From Eubacteriales bacterium (lineage in GTDB: Bacteria > Bacillota > Clostridia > Christensenellales > CAG-138): a stretch of 64,000 nucleotides of DNA. Shown here piece after piece: positions 20,001 to 28,502 of this stretch. The notes beneath the pieces were generated by a model. It was not told the origin of the DNA and did no database searches. It saw nothing but the letters and a program-made list of their open reading frames with translations. Positions within the stretch are counted from its first letter, which is position 1. Every line of letters starts with the position of its first letter. The DNA is taken from contig JAQUTY010000004.1 in assembly GCA_028694155.1 (NCBI GenBank), positions 97,086-161,085 on the forward strand, in the 5' to 3' direction. A program made the translations under genes and the position numbers.

Positions 20001-20203
20001 GTAAGGAGGCAGGCTTTGAGGTTGCAGACCACATCACCATCGGGTATTGCGGCTCGGAGCATGTGGCAGAGATATTTAACCGCTATGCCAAAGAAATAAT
20101 GGGCGATACGCTGGGCGAAGCTATATCGGACACGCTGGACGGCTATGAGAAGGAATGGAACATCAATAAAGAGACCGTCACGCTCTGTGTAAAAAGAGTA
20201 TGA
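17084..20203 (+). CDS. ileS: Isoleucyl-tRNA synthetase, long eukaryote-like (type II) form
   Basis: IleRS charges tRNA-Ile. The ATG at 17084 is preferred to 17078 because GGAGG (17072-17076) is then 7 nt away. The 1039-residue product has HIGH at 55-58, KMSKH at 591-595, the CP1 editing insert (TTPWTLPSN) and cysteine pairs CPRCG, CECG and CPVCG. Length and the sequence GPPTANGKPHIGHVLTR match the IleS2 clade, which is known for weak binding of mupirocin, rather than the roughly 920-residue Bacillus type. The T-box upstream regulates it. The next gene starts inside its stop codon. Confidence 0.96.
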   Translation: MYNKVATDMKFVEREKETLEFWKQNEVFEKSVELRKGRPAYTFFDGPPTANGKPHIGHVLTRSIKDIIPRYKTMKGYDVLRKAGWDTHGLPVELEVEKQLGLDGKEQIEAYGVEPFIKKCKDSVWKYEGEWEDMSERVGYWADMKKPYVTYDDNYIESVWWALKTIYDKGLLYKGYKIVPYCPRCGTALASHEVAQGYKDVEETSAIAKFYLKDGSGTAILAWTTTPWTLPSNVALCVNANETYVKVKKGEDVYILAEALVEKVLGEGVETLDSFKGETLVGTEYEPLFELPVKFGTKKGYRVVADDYVTLSDGTGVVHIAPAFGEDDNRVGKVWELPFLQFVNASGHISGGTPWDGAFVKDADKLILDDLRSSGKLFSAPKFTHNYPFCWRCDTPLIYYARESWFIKMTAVKDKLMAFNRSVNWVPETIKEGRMGNFIDNVIDWGISRERYWGTPLPVWTCECGHVHVIGSKAELRQMSDNCPDDIELHKPYIDRVNVICPVCGKPMKREPVVIDCWFDSGSMPFAQWHYPFENKEEFERRYPAAFISEAVDQTRGWFYTLLAIATCLFDKAPFENCVVLGLVCDMDGKKMSKHLGNVVNPWEVLDKQGADAVRWYFYTGSMPWLPSRFSGESVSEYQRKFMGTLWNTYAFYILYAEIDKFNPTEHQLVDANLSAMDKWVLSRLNTLIKVVDANLDSLRITEAGREIGRFTDELSNWYVRRCRDRYWGSEMTADKEAAYMTLYTVLDKLSLLCAPFVPFMSEEIYQNMVRSVDSTAPLSIHLCDFPVADEKRIDSELETNMERVLELVTLGRSARNNASMKIRQPLSTMYVQGEPLDKRYVEIIEEELNVRSVEFVSDASSFLSYRCKPQLKTLGPRYGKLLPKLNAFLQSDPDVGNAIVRAHNGGGDYTFELEGTEVTLQRDDVLVSAEQRAGFVSETDNGLTVVLDTNLTDELLDEGMVRELVSKLQTMRKEAGFEVADHITIGYCGSEHVAEIFNRYAKEIMGDTLGEAISDTLDGYEKEWNINKETVTLCVKRV

Positions 20204-20877
20204 CAGGTACTTTTGTAAATGCAGCGGCCATCTTGGTGGGAGGCTCCTTGGGGCTTCTCATCAAGAGGGGACTGCCCCAGCGTGTCACGGACGGCGTGAT
20301 GAAGGCACTGGGACTTGTCACAATATTCATCGGCATTCTTGGAGCCATCAAGAGTCAGGACGTATTGGCGGTGGTGCTGTCCATAGTTGTGGCAACCGTG
20401 ATAGGTTCGCTCATTGATATTGATAAGGGCATACATAAGCTGACGGACAGACTCATTGGCAGCAAGGGGGACAATCGCTTTTCGGAGGGATTTGTCACCA
20501 CAACGCTGCTGTTTATAACAGGAGCAATGGCTGTCACCGGTGCGATGAATGACGGCATCAATGGCGACAGCACCCTGCTTATAACAAAGGCGGTGATGGA
20601 CGGCGTATCGGCATTGATATTTGCGGCAGCTCTTGGCATGGGCGTGCTGCTTTCTGCCGTTCCTGTTTTGATTTATCAGGGGGGCATTGCACTCCTTTCA
20701 GGACTGATTGCCCCCGTTCTTTCGCCCCAAACGATAGTTGAGATGGGTGCGGTGGGTTCGATTTTAGTCATAGGGGTGGGCATCAATCTAATTGGTGCAG
20801 CCAAAATCAAGGTATTCAATTCCATTCTTGCAATCTTTCTTCCGATACTATATTTTCTCATCAAAGGACTGTTTTAA
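20200..20877 (+). CDS. DUF554 family membrane protein
   Basis: The 225-residue protein overlaps the ileS stop (ATGA) and is probably translated from the same message. It has about six hydrophobic segments and the family features: an N-terminal GTFVNAAAILVGGSLGLLIKRGLP, GDNRFSEGFVTTTLLFITGAMAVTGA and a Gly-rich C-terminal half (GVGINLIGAAKIKVFN). The family is widespread in Firmicutes and proposed to be a transporter or channel. No substrate is established. The link to ileS may be only read-through. Confidence 0.88.
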   Translation: MTGTFVNAAAILVGGSLGLLIKRGLPQRVTDGVMKALGLVTIFIGILGAIKSQDVLAVVLSIVVATVIGSLIDIDKGIHKLTDRLIGSKGDNRFSEGFVTTTLLFITGAMAVTGAMNDGINGDSTLLITKAVMDGVSALIFAAALGMGVLLSAVPVLIYQGGIALLSGLIAPVLSPQTIVEMGAVGSILVIGVGINLIGAAKIKVFNSILAIFLPILYFLIKGLF

Positions 20878-20886
20878 TTGGAGGGC

Positions 20887-20915
20887 TTGCAAGCCAAACC
20901 ATTTGATAGTATAAT
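20887..20915 (+). promoter_or_regulatory. Promoter of ktrBA, giving a probably leaderless mRNA
   Basis: TTGCAA at 20887-20892 and TATAAT at 20910-20915 are separated by 17 bp. The ktrB ATG begins 6 bp after the -10 box, at the expected transcription start, and no Shine-Dalgarno sequence is possible. Confidence 0.75.
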
Positions 20916-20921
20916 GCACCC

Positions 20922-22268
20922 ATGAACAAGCGGCTAAAGGGTATTCGCCCCATTCGCATATTGCCTTTAGGATTTCTCGTCATCATTTTGATTGGTGCGG
21001 GTTTATTGTGTTTACCCGCAGCATCGAAGTCCGGCGTGGGAATGCCTTTTGTGGACGCTTTGTTCACCGCCACGAGTGCGACCTGCGTTACAGGACTGGT
21101 TGTTGCCGATACGGGAACGCAGTTTACCATGTTTGGTCAGGTTGTCATTCTCTGCTTGATACAGGTGGGCGGACTAGGATTTATGACAATGGCGGCAACG
21201 CTGTTCACGCTGGTAAGAAAGCAGGTGTCGCTGTACGAGCGCATGACGCTGATGGAAGGACTGGGCGAGAGCGGCATGACCGGGCTTAGGCGCATAGCCA
21301 TCACGGCAGGCAAGGTAACCGCCATAACCGAGGTCAGTGGTGCGCTGCTGCTATCCATTAGGTTTATTCCTCAATTCGGGGTCGGAAAGGGCATCTGGTA
21401 TTCGATATTCCACAGCATTTCGGCATTCTGTAATGCAGGCTTTGACGTTATGGGCACAGGCACATCGTTTGAGGTGCTATACACGGGCGATGTTCTTGTA
21501 AATCTCACTCTTGCCGCCCTCATCATCATCGGAGGCTTGGGCTTTGCGGTGGTCTGCGGAATAATTAGACAACCACGGCCAAAGAAGTGGCGTTTGGGAA
21601 CACGCATGGTCGTTTGCGCAACGGCAGTGCTGATAATGCTGGGGTGGGCGTTGTTCACGTTCCTAGAGTGGGACAACGCATATGCCGCACTTCCCACCAG
21701 CCAAAAGTTTCTTGCAGGATTTTTTCAGTCGGTCACCCTTAGAACGGCAGGTTTCTCAACGGTATCGCAAAATGCGCTCTCAGAGGTGTCTCGTTTCATC
21801 TGTATAGTGTGGATGCTCATTGGAGGTTCTCCTGCAGGTACGGCTGGCGGCATAAAGACAACCACTCTAGTGGTGCTGCTGCTGGCGGTGCGTGCAATGC
21901 TTCAAAACAAGTCGGACGTCACCGTAAGCAAGAGAAAGCTCTCAACTGCGCTGATTCTGCGCGCACTATCGCTGGTGGTTTTTGCGGTGGGAAGTCTGTT
22001 CGTTTCAACGATACTGGTATCAATCTTTGAACGAACAAACCCCATGCAGCTTGGAGTTTTGAATAACCTGTTCGAGCTGACAAGTGCGCTTGCGACCGTG
22101 GGACTCACCGTGGGGCTAAGTGCGATTGCATCGGTTGGGACGAAGCTCGTTCTTATAGTATTGATGTTCCTTGGCAGAGTCGGACTTATAACGGTCGCCC
22201 TGTCGTTTACAAAGCAGAAGAAGGATGTGCTGATGCGCTATCCCGAAGAAGACATACCTATTGGATAA
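20922..22268 (+). CDS. ktrB: Potassium uptake channel subunit KtrB/TrkH
   Basis: The 448-residue integral membrane protein has four M1-P-M2 repeats with TrkH/KtrB selectivity-filter segments: TSATCVTGLVV, SISAFCNAGFDV, VTLRTAGFSTV and TSALATVGLTVGLS. Size fits KtrB better than the longer TrkH of enteric bacteria. It conducts K+ (often coupled to Na+) and is gated by the cytosolic RCK ring encoded by the next gene. The ATG sits 6 bp after the -10 box. Confidence 0.94.
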   Translation: MNKRLKGIRPIRILPLGFLVIILIGAGLLCLPAASKSGVGMPFVDALFTATSATCVTGLVVADTGTQFTMFGQVVILCLIQVGGLGFMTMAATLFTLVRKQVSLYERMTLMEGLGESGMTGLRRIAITAGKVTAITEVSGALLLSIRFIPQFGVGKGIWYSIFHSISAFCNAGFDVMGTGTSFEVLYTGDVLVNLTLAALIIIGGLGFAVVCGIIRQPRPKKWRLGTRMVVCATAVLIMLGWALFTFLEWDNAYAALPTSQKFLAGFFQSVTLRTAGFSTVSQNALSEVSRFICIVWMLIGGSPAGTAGGIKTTTLVVLLLAVRAMLQNKSDVTVSKRKLSTALILRALSLVVFAVGSLFVSTILVSIFERTNPMQLGVLNNLFELTSALATVGLTVGLSAIASVGTKLVLIVLMFLGRVGLITVALSFTKQKKDVLMRYPEEDIPIG

Positions 22269-22280
22269 GGAGTTACATTT

Positions 22281-22931
22281 ATGGCAAAAAGTTTTTTGAT
22301 TGTGGGCTTGGGCAAATTTGGAAGCGCAGTTGCACTGACGCTTGTTAAGCTGGGACATCAGGTTATGGCGGTGGACCGCAACATTGCAAATGTCAATGCG
22401 ATAAAAGACCAGTTGATGAACGTTGCACAATGCGATATGACCAATGAAGCGGTCGTAAACAGTCTTGGAGTGTCGGAGTTCGACGCCATAATAATCGGTG
22501 TGGGCAATGATTTAAGGTCATCGGTGCTTGCCACGGTTCTGTGTGCGGAGCACGGCGCAAAGGAGATAGTCTGCAAGGCGCAGGACGACCTTCAAGAGAA
22601 GCTGCTGCTCAGGGTTGGCGCAACTCAGGTGGTACAGCCTGAGCGCAATGCAGGAGAAAAACTTGCCAATTCATTGGTTTCGGAAAGTGTTTTGGATTAT
22701 TTGAATCTTTCTGAGAATTATAGTATCAATGAGATACGAGTTCCCTCGGTATGGGTAGGCAAGACGCTTGGCGGAATCGATGTTCGCAAGAATTACGGCG
22801 TTTCCGTATTCGCCATCCGCAGGGGAGAAGAAATCATCATCAGCATGTCTGCCGACACGGTGTTTTCCGAGGGCGAAGTGCTGGTTTTGGTGGGAGAGAA
22901 TAGGCTGTTGAGCAAGGTCGCCAAGCTGTAA
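22281..22931 (+). CDS. ktrA: KtrA/TrkA potassium uptake regulatory subunit (RCK)
   Basis: The 216-residue peripheral protein has an RCK_N Rossmann domain (GLGKFGSAVALTLVKLGHQVMAVDRN, nucleotide-binding GxGxxG then Asp) and an RCK_C domain (about 135-216). KtrA forms an octameric ring under the KtrB dimer and gates it in response to ATP/ADP. In some species it also binds c-di-AMP through RCK_C. It follows ktrB after 12 bp with an AAGGAG site, in the standard operon order. Confidence 0.95.
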   Translation: MAKSFLIVGLGKFGSAVALTLVKLGHQVMAVDRNIANVNAIKDQLMNVAQCDMTNEAVVNSLGVSEFDAIIIGVGNDLRSSVLATVLCAEHGAKEIVCKAQDDLQEKLLLRVGATQVVQPERNAGEKLANSLVSESVLDYLNLSENYSINEIRVPSVWVGKTLGGIDVRKNYGVSVFAIRRGEEIIISMSADTVFSEGEVLVLVGENRLLSKVAKL

Positions 22932-22938
22932 GGAGAAT

Positions 22939-23844
22939 ATGAAAAGAAATCTGATTGCATTTTTGCTTGTAGTATCAATATTACTGACAATGGGTTGCAC
23001 GCCAAAGAACAATGGCGTATCCGTAGTTTCGCCCGAAACCACCATGAATATCGTACCTGCAACGCTTGCACCAACGGACGAGCCGACTGCCCAACCAACG
23101 CAGCAACCCACACCCACGCCTGCACCACAGGTGTTGGTGATGAGCGATAATGACGATTTTGCCATGGAAATTGCGACAAGCTGCGGTGCAATACCCACAC
23201 ATGCTGCGGACGATTTAACTGGTGGCAGGCTTATTGTCGTGCTTCAGGGCGGATATGCGGACTTAGCCGGGGAGCTAGTCAATGCCAATGCCGAGGTTAT
23301 AGTTTGCTCCACCGAAAATGTAGTGGCAGCAGGTGCAATCGCAGTTCCCTATCAGGGAGCTGACCGCACAAATGAGCTTGTCGAAGGACTGCTAAGCTAT
23401 CCTCCGCACGACACGCCTGTGCGCCTGTTGGGACTCTTTTCCTCTGAAACGAGCGCACTAAAAGCACTTTGGAACACAAATGTTGATGCAGGAAAGATTT
23501 TTGTCAAGGGAGTTTTCTATGATGGCGGCGACAATACAGTAGATAAGTGGATGAGCGATATGCTTGACAAGTATGCTGATGGTATGCTCGATGGGATTCT
23601 TTGCGAGACACAAGCGCAGGCGAAGGCTGCAACGGCGGCACTTGAGAGCGCACAACGACTCGACAGAATCGAGGTGTTTTCTCTTGAAGCGCAGAACATC
23701 ACAAGCCCATTTTTAATCGGCTATGTTTCCGCTGACTGGGAGCAGGCGGCGGCGTCTGCAGCACAAGCCGTCAATGCGCTTCTCCTCAATCAGCAGCCCG
23801 GCGAGCTTACGCCGTTTTCGGACGTTGTACATATTGTTGATTAA
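22939..23844 (+). CDS. Lipoprotein resembling a periplasmic-binding/LacI-type sugar-binding fold
   Basis: The 301-residue lipoprotein (lipobox TMGC, Cys about 20) has a Thr/Pro/Glu linker to about residue 55. The rest alternates beta-alpha segments like a type I periplasmic-binding protein, including LLGLFSSETSALKALWNTN and a C-terminal FLIGYVSADWEQAAASAAQAVNALLL that is typical of such folds. No permease or ATPase is adjacent. Position 7 bp after ktrA suggests co-transcription, but a functional link to potassium is not shown. The fold call is tentative. Confidence 0.65.
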   Translation: MKRNLIAFLLVVSILLTMGCTPKNNGVSVVSPETTMNIVPATLAPTDEPTAQPTQQPTPTPAPQVLVMSDNDDFAMEIATSCGAIPTHAADDLTGGRLIVVLQGGYADLAGELVNANAEVIVCSTENVVAAGAIAVPYQGADRTNELVEGLLSYPPHDTPVRLLGLFSSETSALKALWNTNVDAGKIFVKGVFYDGGDNTVDKWMSDMLDKYADGMLDGILCETQAQAKAATAALESAQRLDRIEVFSLEAQNITSPFLIGYVSADWEQAAASAAQAVNALLLNQQPGELTPFSDVVHIVD

Positions 23845-23883
23845 CCGAGAACAAAGAGACACTATCAACGAGGCACAGGAGCG

Positions 23884-24918
23884 TTACAGCTCCAAATACG
23901 GAACGGCATTGAGATTAAGATCGCTGATGCGACCAGCTTTGAGCAGATAATAGCCTGCCGAGCCAATCATGGAAGCATTGTCCGTGCAATATAGAAAGTC
24001 GGGGCAGCAGAAACGCAGCCCCTTTTTGTCGCACTTTCTTTGAAGCATATCACGCAGGTTGCGGTTGGCAGATACACCACCTGCAAGCGCAAGGGTGTGC
24101 TTTGCGGCGTGAACCGCCTTATCGGAAAGAATTGTGTTGACGGAATACTGAAAACTTGCCGCAACATCTGCCTTTGATACTTGGGGATGGTTGTGGACAT
24201 GGTTAATTACAGCGGTCTTTATGCCCGAAAAGCTCATATCATAGCCGTCCGACTCGTTGAATGAAGAATGAAATTTGATAGCCTTGGGGTCGCCTTGCTT
24301 TGCCAGCTTTTCAAGCTCAGGCCCACCGGGATAGGGAAGCCCCAGTATGCGTGCAACCTTGTCAAACGCCTCACCTGCCGCATCGTCCCTAGTTCCGCCC
24401 AAACGTTCGAAGGTCACATAATCCTTGACCTCCACTATGTCGCTGTGACCGCCCGAAGCTATAAGGCAGCAGAACGGCGGCTCAAGATCCGGATAGGTCA
24501 GATAATTTGCGGCGATATGCCCCATCAGATGATGAGTGCCGATGAGTTGAATATTTAGAGCAAGGGCGAGAGCCTTTGCAAAGCTCACTCCCACTAAAAG
24601 TGCGCCCACAAGCCCCGGGCCATAGGTAACTGCAATGGCATCAATGTCCGCATAGCAAAGGTTTGCGTCCTCCAACGCTTGCTCAACGACTATGGCAATC
24701 TGGTCGACATGGTTTCGTGATGCCAGCTCCGGAACGACACCGCCGAACTTGCGATGCAGGGGTATCTGCGTGTAGACTGAGTTTGAAAGCACCACTCGAC
24801 CGTCACGCACGATTGCAGCAGCGGTTTCATCGCAGGACGTTTCGATGGACAATATGGTAACATGCTCCGAACATTGAAGCTGCGCACATCTCTTTTTTGC
24901 AATATCTATATAGCTCAT
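23884..24918 (-). CDS. tsaD: tRNA N6-adenosine threonylcarbamoyltransferase TsaD
   Basis: TsaD transfers the threonylcarbamoyl group to A37 of ANN-decoding tRNAs, with TsaB and TsaE. The 344-residue product has the ASKHA-fold motifs ETSCDETAAAIV, the metal-binding HxxxH (His130 and His134 in HHLMGHIAANY), ASGGHSDIV, GLPYPGGPELE, SFSGIKTAV and the C-terminal GGVSANRNLRDML. It overlaps the upstream membrane-protein stop by 4 nt, so the two genes are co-translated. tsaB and tsaE are not in view. Confidence 0.96.
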   Translation of the reverse strand: MSYIDIAKKRCAQLQCSEHVTILSIETSCDETAAAIVRDGRVVLSNSVYTQIPLHRKFGGVVPELASRNHVDQIAIVVEQALEDANLCYADIDAIAVTYGPGLVGALLVGVSFAKALALALNIQLIGTHHLMGHIAANYLTYPDLEPPFCCLIASGGHSDIVEVKDYVTFERLGGTRDDAAGEAFDKVARILGLPYPGGPELEKLAKQGDPKAIKFHSSFNESDGYDMSFSGIKTAVINHVHNHPQVSKADVAASFQYSVNTILSDKAVHAAKHTLALAGGVSANRNLRDMLQRKCDKKGLRFCCPDFLYCTDNASMIGSAGYYLLKAGRISDLNLNAVPYLEL

Positions 24919-25763
24919 TCTTCCTCGGTCGCATCGCTATTTTGGTCAACCTTGTCACGCTGAGATACAGGGAGGTTGAGATTTTTGTACACCGCCAGAA
25001 TATCGGGACCTTCAGGCTCGATTATTTCAATGGAATCGTCCTCGATTATTTCTTCCTTGCTCTTGCGCTTGCGACCCAAAAGCAGAATGATAACGTCCAC
25101 TATCCCGATAAACACGATTGCGGTAACCGCAAACATGCAGATACGCACAATCACGTCAGAGAAGAATTGAGTTGGCAGCATCTGTATCATGCGTGACGAG
25201 GCAGGCAGCAGCCAATTATTGCTTGCGGGGAAGATGGTTCTGTGGAAGAACACCCAGAATGCGTCAAAGTCTGCTGCAGCCCATGTGCCTACGAATGCAC
25301 CCAACAGCGCAAAACCTGCAAGCCCGAACAAATAGCCACGAAGAATTGCGCCAAGCGCACCCTTGCCGCAGATGATGATGGAGAGGACAAACAGCACAAA
25401 GGCGAGAGCAAGTCCGATGTTGCGATAGTTTACTAGGGCGAGCCAAACGGTTTGAACCTCCTCCATATGAACCTGCTCTATTTCAAGTTCGAACATTTGA
25501 ACATATTCGCCATTGACCAAAACTAAATCATCAGGATTGATGGAATCCGCCCTGCCCTGCATATATTCCAACAGCGAGTGGAGAGCCGGCACTTGAACGG
25601 CATAGCTGGACACACCCATTGATGCAGCGGTATCGGTTTTTTTGAGTTCATTTTCCATAAAGACATCATCGTTAATCACCAGTTGAACGCTGGTAAAAAC
25701 GATACACAATATCAATATGAAAGATGCGACCGCAGAAATAATGGTCGCCGCTGTCTTTTTCAT
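24915..25763 (-). CDS. Polytopic membrane protein of unknown function
   Basis: The 282-residue protein has an N-terminal hydrophobic segment (about 8-30), an external acidic stretch (about 35-100), three further membrane segments (about 105-150 and 190-225) and an acidic cytosolic tail with a KRKSKEEIIEDDSIEIIEPEGPD patch. The layout resembles the integral membrane proteins of the TIGR01906 type found in Clostridia, but I am not certain of that match. A GGAGG site precedes the ATG at 25763. It is translationally coupled to tsaD. Confidence 0.72.
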   Translation of the reverse strand: MKKTAATIISAVASFILILCIVFTSVQLVINDDVFMENELKKTDTAASMGVSSYAVQVPALHSLLEYMQGRADSINPDDLVLVNGEYVQMFELEIEQVHMEEVQTVWLALVNYRNIGLALAFVLFVLSIIICGKGALGAILRGYLFGLAGFALLGAFVGTWAAADFDAFWVFFHRTIFPASNNWLLPASSRMIQMLPTQFFSDVIVRICMFAVTAIVFIGIVDVIILLLGRKRKSKEEIIEDDSIEIIEPEGPDILAVYKNLNLPVSQRDKVDQNSDATEEE

Positions 25764-25789
25764 AGACTTCCTCCGAGGGATTTTTATTC

Positions 25790-25818
25790 ATTATACCACA
25801 TCTTTGCAATTATTGCCA
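25790..25818 (-). promoter_or_regulatory. Promoter of the membrane protein-tsaD operon
   Basis: On the minus strand TGGCAA (25818-25813) and TATAAT (25795-25790) are separated by 17 bp. The -35 box overlaps the last codons of the upstream SNF-family gene. Confidence 0.6.
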
Positions 25819-27105
25819 TAGGGATAAAATGAGGATGGCAACTATGGCAAGCGGTGCAACAAAACGAATTAAAAAACCCCAGAGCTTGAACCCTTTTGCG
25901 CTGCCGCTAAGCTCAAGCCTCAGACGCTTTTGGTCGAACTCCCAGCCCACATAGAGACAGGTTAGCAGGGCAACAATGGGCATAAGCCACCTGTCGGTTA
26001 TTATCTCCAACCAGCCGCCCCAAGAAGCGGCGGTGTATACAACGCCAAGTGCGAGAGCCAAGGCACAGACCCAGACTGTTGCACGCCCTCTTGAAATTCC
26101 CCATCTGTCCTCAATACAGCACAGAACGCCTGCAAGAATTGACACAGATGAGACAATGGCGGCAAAGAACAGCAGCGCATAGAACAGCAGCGCAAAAAAG
26201 GCACCGCCACGCATACCCACAAATACGGCAGTAATCTCTACAAATGCAAAGCTGTCTCCGCCGCTTGGACTACTGCCCACCGCAAATACGGCAGGAATTA
26301 GGATAAATCCTGCCATCAGCGCAGTCAAAGTATCCAAAGCACAGACCCAGACGGCATTTTTGAACAGAGGCTCTTTCCTCCCAAGCATTGAACCATAGGT
26401 AACCATCACCGACATGCCAATGGACAGCGAGAAGAACGCTTGCCCAAGTGCGGAAATTAGACCGTCAAAGCCGAGTGTGGAGAAATCTATATGTAATAGA
26501 AACGATACGCCGCGCGAGGCTCCGTCCATGGAGAGGGCACGAACCATCAGCACGACCAGCAGCACAATCATCACAGGCATGGCTATTCTGCTCAATCGTT
26601 CTATCCCTCTTTGGACGCCGCCCTGCACTATCCATGCGTTCAGCAGAATGTATATAAGGGGAAACAGAACGGCGCCCTCGAAGGGAAAGCCCTGAAAGCC
26701 TGTCATTTTTAGGTACACCTGTTCCGAGCCAAGAAACATTCCGCCCGCATCGCTTAAATAGCCCCAAAGGTATCGCAGCACACGTCCGCCGGCTTGAAAA
26801 TAGTAACAGAGGACCAAAAAGGCGGTAGCAACGCCAAGATAGCCAATCCACCCCCTGCCACGGGGAAATGCCATCAGCATATTCTCACCTGTGGCACGAC
26901 CCAGCGCAAATTCGGCAAGCAGAACGGCCGTACCGAGGATTGCAACGATTATCAGGTAAACCAAGATGTATGCACCGCCGCCGCCCTCAAAGGCATATTT
27001 GGGGAATTTCCATATGTTTCCCAGCCCGATTGCAGACCCGGCAGCAGCTAATATGAAGTTTATACTGGAAGACCATTGCTGTTTCATATAAGTTTTGACA
27101 AACAT
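25810..27105 (-). CDS. SNF-family sodium-dependent transporter
   Basis: The 431-residue transporter has the neurotransmitter:sodium symporter signature in TM1 (AAAGSAIGLGNIWKFP) and GGGGAYILVYL in TM2, plus about 9-10 further helices, as in LeuT-fold bacterial members. It would import an amino acid or similar solute with Na+; the substrate cannot be read from sequence. The start at 27105 is chosen because GAGGGAG lies just upstream; ATGs at 27129 and 27087 lack sites. It is transcribed divergently from the DUF1015 gene with overlapping -10 boxes. Confidence 0.92.
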   Translation of the reverse strand: MFVKTYMKQQWSSSINFILAAAGSAIGLGNIWKFPKYAFEGGGGAYILVYLIIVAILGTAVLLAEFALGRATGENMLMAFPRGRGWIGYLGVATAFLVLCYYFQAGGRVLRYLWGYLSDAGGMFLGSEQVYLKMTGFQGFPFEGAVLFPLIYILLNAWIVQGGVQRGIERLSRIAMPVMIVLLVVLMVRALSMDGASRGVSFLLHIDFSTLGFDGLISALGQAFFSLSIGMSVMVTYGSMLGRKEPLFKNAVWVCALDTLTALMAGFILIPAVFAVGSSPSGGDSFAFVEITAVFVGMRGGAFFALLFYALLFFAAIVSSVSILAGVLCCIEDRWGISRGRATVWVCALALALGVVYTAASWGGWLEIITDRWLMPIVALLTCLYVGWEFDQKRLRLELSGSAKGFKLWGFLIRFVAPLAIVAILILSLWQ

Positions 27106-27123
27106 TCTCCCTCGTGTTATAAT
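27095..27123 (+). promoter_or_regulatory. Consensus promoter of the DUF1015 gene, overlapping a divergent promoter
   Basis: TTGACA at 27095-27100 and TATAAT at 27118-27123 are separated by 17 bp. The -35 box lies inside the first codons of the divergent transporter gene. On the minus strand TATAAC (27121-27116) can serve as the transporter -10, with TTGAAT 15 bp upstream. The two -10 boxes share the palindromic TTATAA core, so both promoters cannot be occupied at once. Confidence 0.75.
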
Positions 27124-27164
27124 TCGCATAACTGTAATTCAAATATGAGCTTGAGGAGAGTAAT

Positions 27165-28478
27165 ATGCAAAAGTATTGTAATTCCGTTGGCGTTTTGGTT
27201 CCGTCCGTGATGCTTCCCAAGGAGGATGCAGATTTTTCAAAGTGGGCGGTCGTTGCTTGCGATCAGTTTACATCGCAGCCTGAGTATTGGGCGGCAGCAC
27301 GCAAATACATTGGGGACGCACCCACTACGCTGGATTTGTTCTTGCCGGAGGCTTATTTGGGCAAGGAGGGCGAGACGGAGAGGATTAAGACCATTGGCGA
27401 TAATATGCGACGCTACATGGACGAGGGCATCGTGCGCACACTTCCGCAGGGCTTCGTGCTTGTAAAGCGCAGCGTTGCCGGAAATACACGCTATGGACTC
27501 ATTTTGGCGTTAGACCTCGAACAATATGATTATTCAAAGGGCTCAACCACACTCATTCGTGCAACGGAGGGGACGATTGTCGATCGTATTCCCCCACGCC
27601 TGCGTATTCGTGAGGGCGCACCGATGGAGCTTCCGCACATTCTTGTGCTCATTGACGATCCTAAGCGCACAGTAATCGAACCGCATATCGGCCAGGAAAT
27701 GAAAAAGCTGTACGACACCGAATTGATGCAGGACGGCGGACACATCACGGGGTGGCTGATGGATAGCGATAAGGACATCACCGCTGTTTTGGATGCGCTT
27801 ACTGCGCTGACAGATAAGGCGGCGTTTGAACAGAAGTATGGCGACCATGCACCGCTGCTGTTTGCAATGGGAGACGGCAATCACAGCTTTGCCACCGCTA
27901 AGGCAAACTGGGAGAAGATAAAGGCGACCCTTTCCGATAGCGAACGTGAGAACCATCCTGCCCGTTACTGCTTGGTCGAGATTGAGAATGTTCACGATGA
28001 AGGTATCGTGTTTGAGCCTATTCATCGCGTGGTGTTCGGAATGGACAGCGAGGAAGCGGTCGATTGGCTTCAAAAGAAAATGCAGGAGCTCAATGGCAAC
28101 GTTACCGTCATTGAGGGCTCCAATCTTGAAGCAAAGGGCGGCGACATTCATATAATTCCCTACATTACCAACCGTTCCAAGGGCGCATTTGTCGTTGAGC
28201 AGCCCACGGCACAGCTTGCTGTGGGAACGCTACAAAATGCGATTGATGCCATGATAAAGGAAGTAAAGGGCACCGAGGTTGACTATATTCATGGAGCAGA
28301 CGTTGTTGAGGAGTTGGCAAAGAAGAACGACACAACAATAGGCTTTACGCTTCCTGCAATGGAGAAAAGCGAGCTGTTCCCAACCGTTGTGTTTGACGGT
28401 GCGCTTCCACGCAAGACGTTTTCCATGGGCGAGGCAAATGAAAAGCGTTACTATCTTGAGTGCAGAAGAATCGACTGA
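27165..28478 (+). CDS. DUF1015 family protein
   Basis: The 437-residue cytosolic protein carries the family hallmark FAMGDGNHSFATAKANWE and the C-terminal GFTLPAMEKSELF. The family is widespread in anaerobes and often annotated as a SpoOJ/ParA/ParB/repB-like or HTH protein, without firm function. Its frequent genomic association with serine or amino-acid biosynthesis genes fits the aspartokinase gene immediately downstream (24 bp). The GAGGAG site and the consensus promoter support the start. Confidence 0.9.
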   Translation: MQKYCNSVGVLVPSVMLPKEDADFSKWAVVACDQFTSQPEYWAAARKYIGDAPTTLDLFLPEAYLGKEGETERIKTIGDNMRRYMDEGIVRTLPQGFVLVKRSVAGNTRYGLILALDLEQYDYSKGSTTLIRATEGTIVDRIPPRLRIREGAPMELPHILVLIDDPKRTVIEPHIGQEMKKLYDTELMQDGGHITGWLMDSDKDITAVLDALTALTDKAAFEQKYGDHAPLLFAMGDGNHSFATAKANWEKIKATLSDSERENHPARYCLVEIENVHDEGIVFEPIHRVVFGMDSEEAVDWLQKKMQELNGNVTVIEGSNLEAKGGDIHIIPYITNRSKGAFVVEQPTAQLAVGTLQNAIDAMIKEVKGTEVDYIHGADVVEELAKKNDTTIGFTLPAMEKSELFPTVVFDGALPRKTFSMGEANEKRYYLECRRID

Positions 28479-28502
28479 GGCAATATTAAGGAAGAATTTG
28501 TT

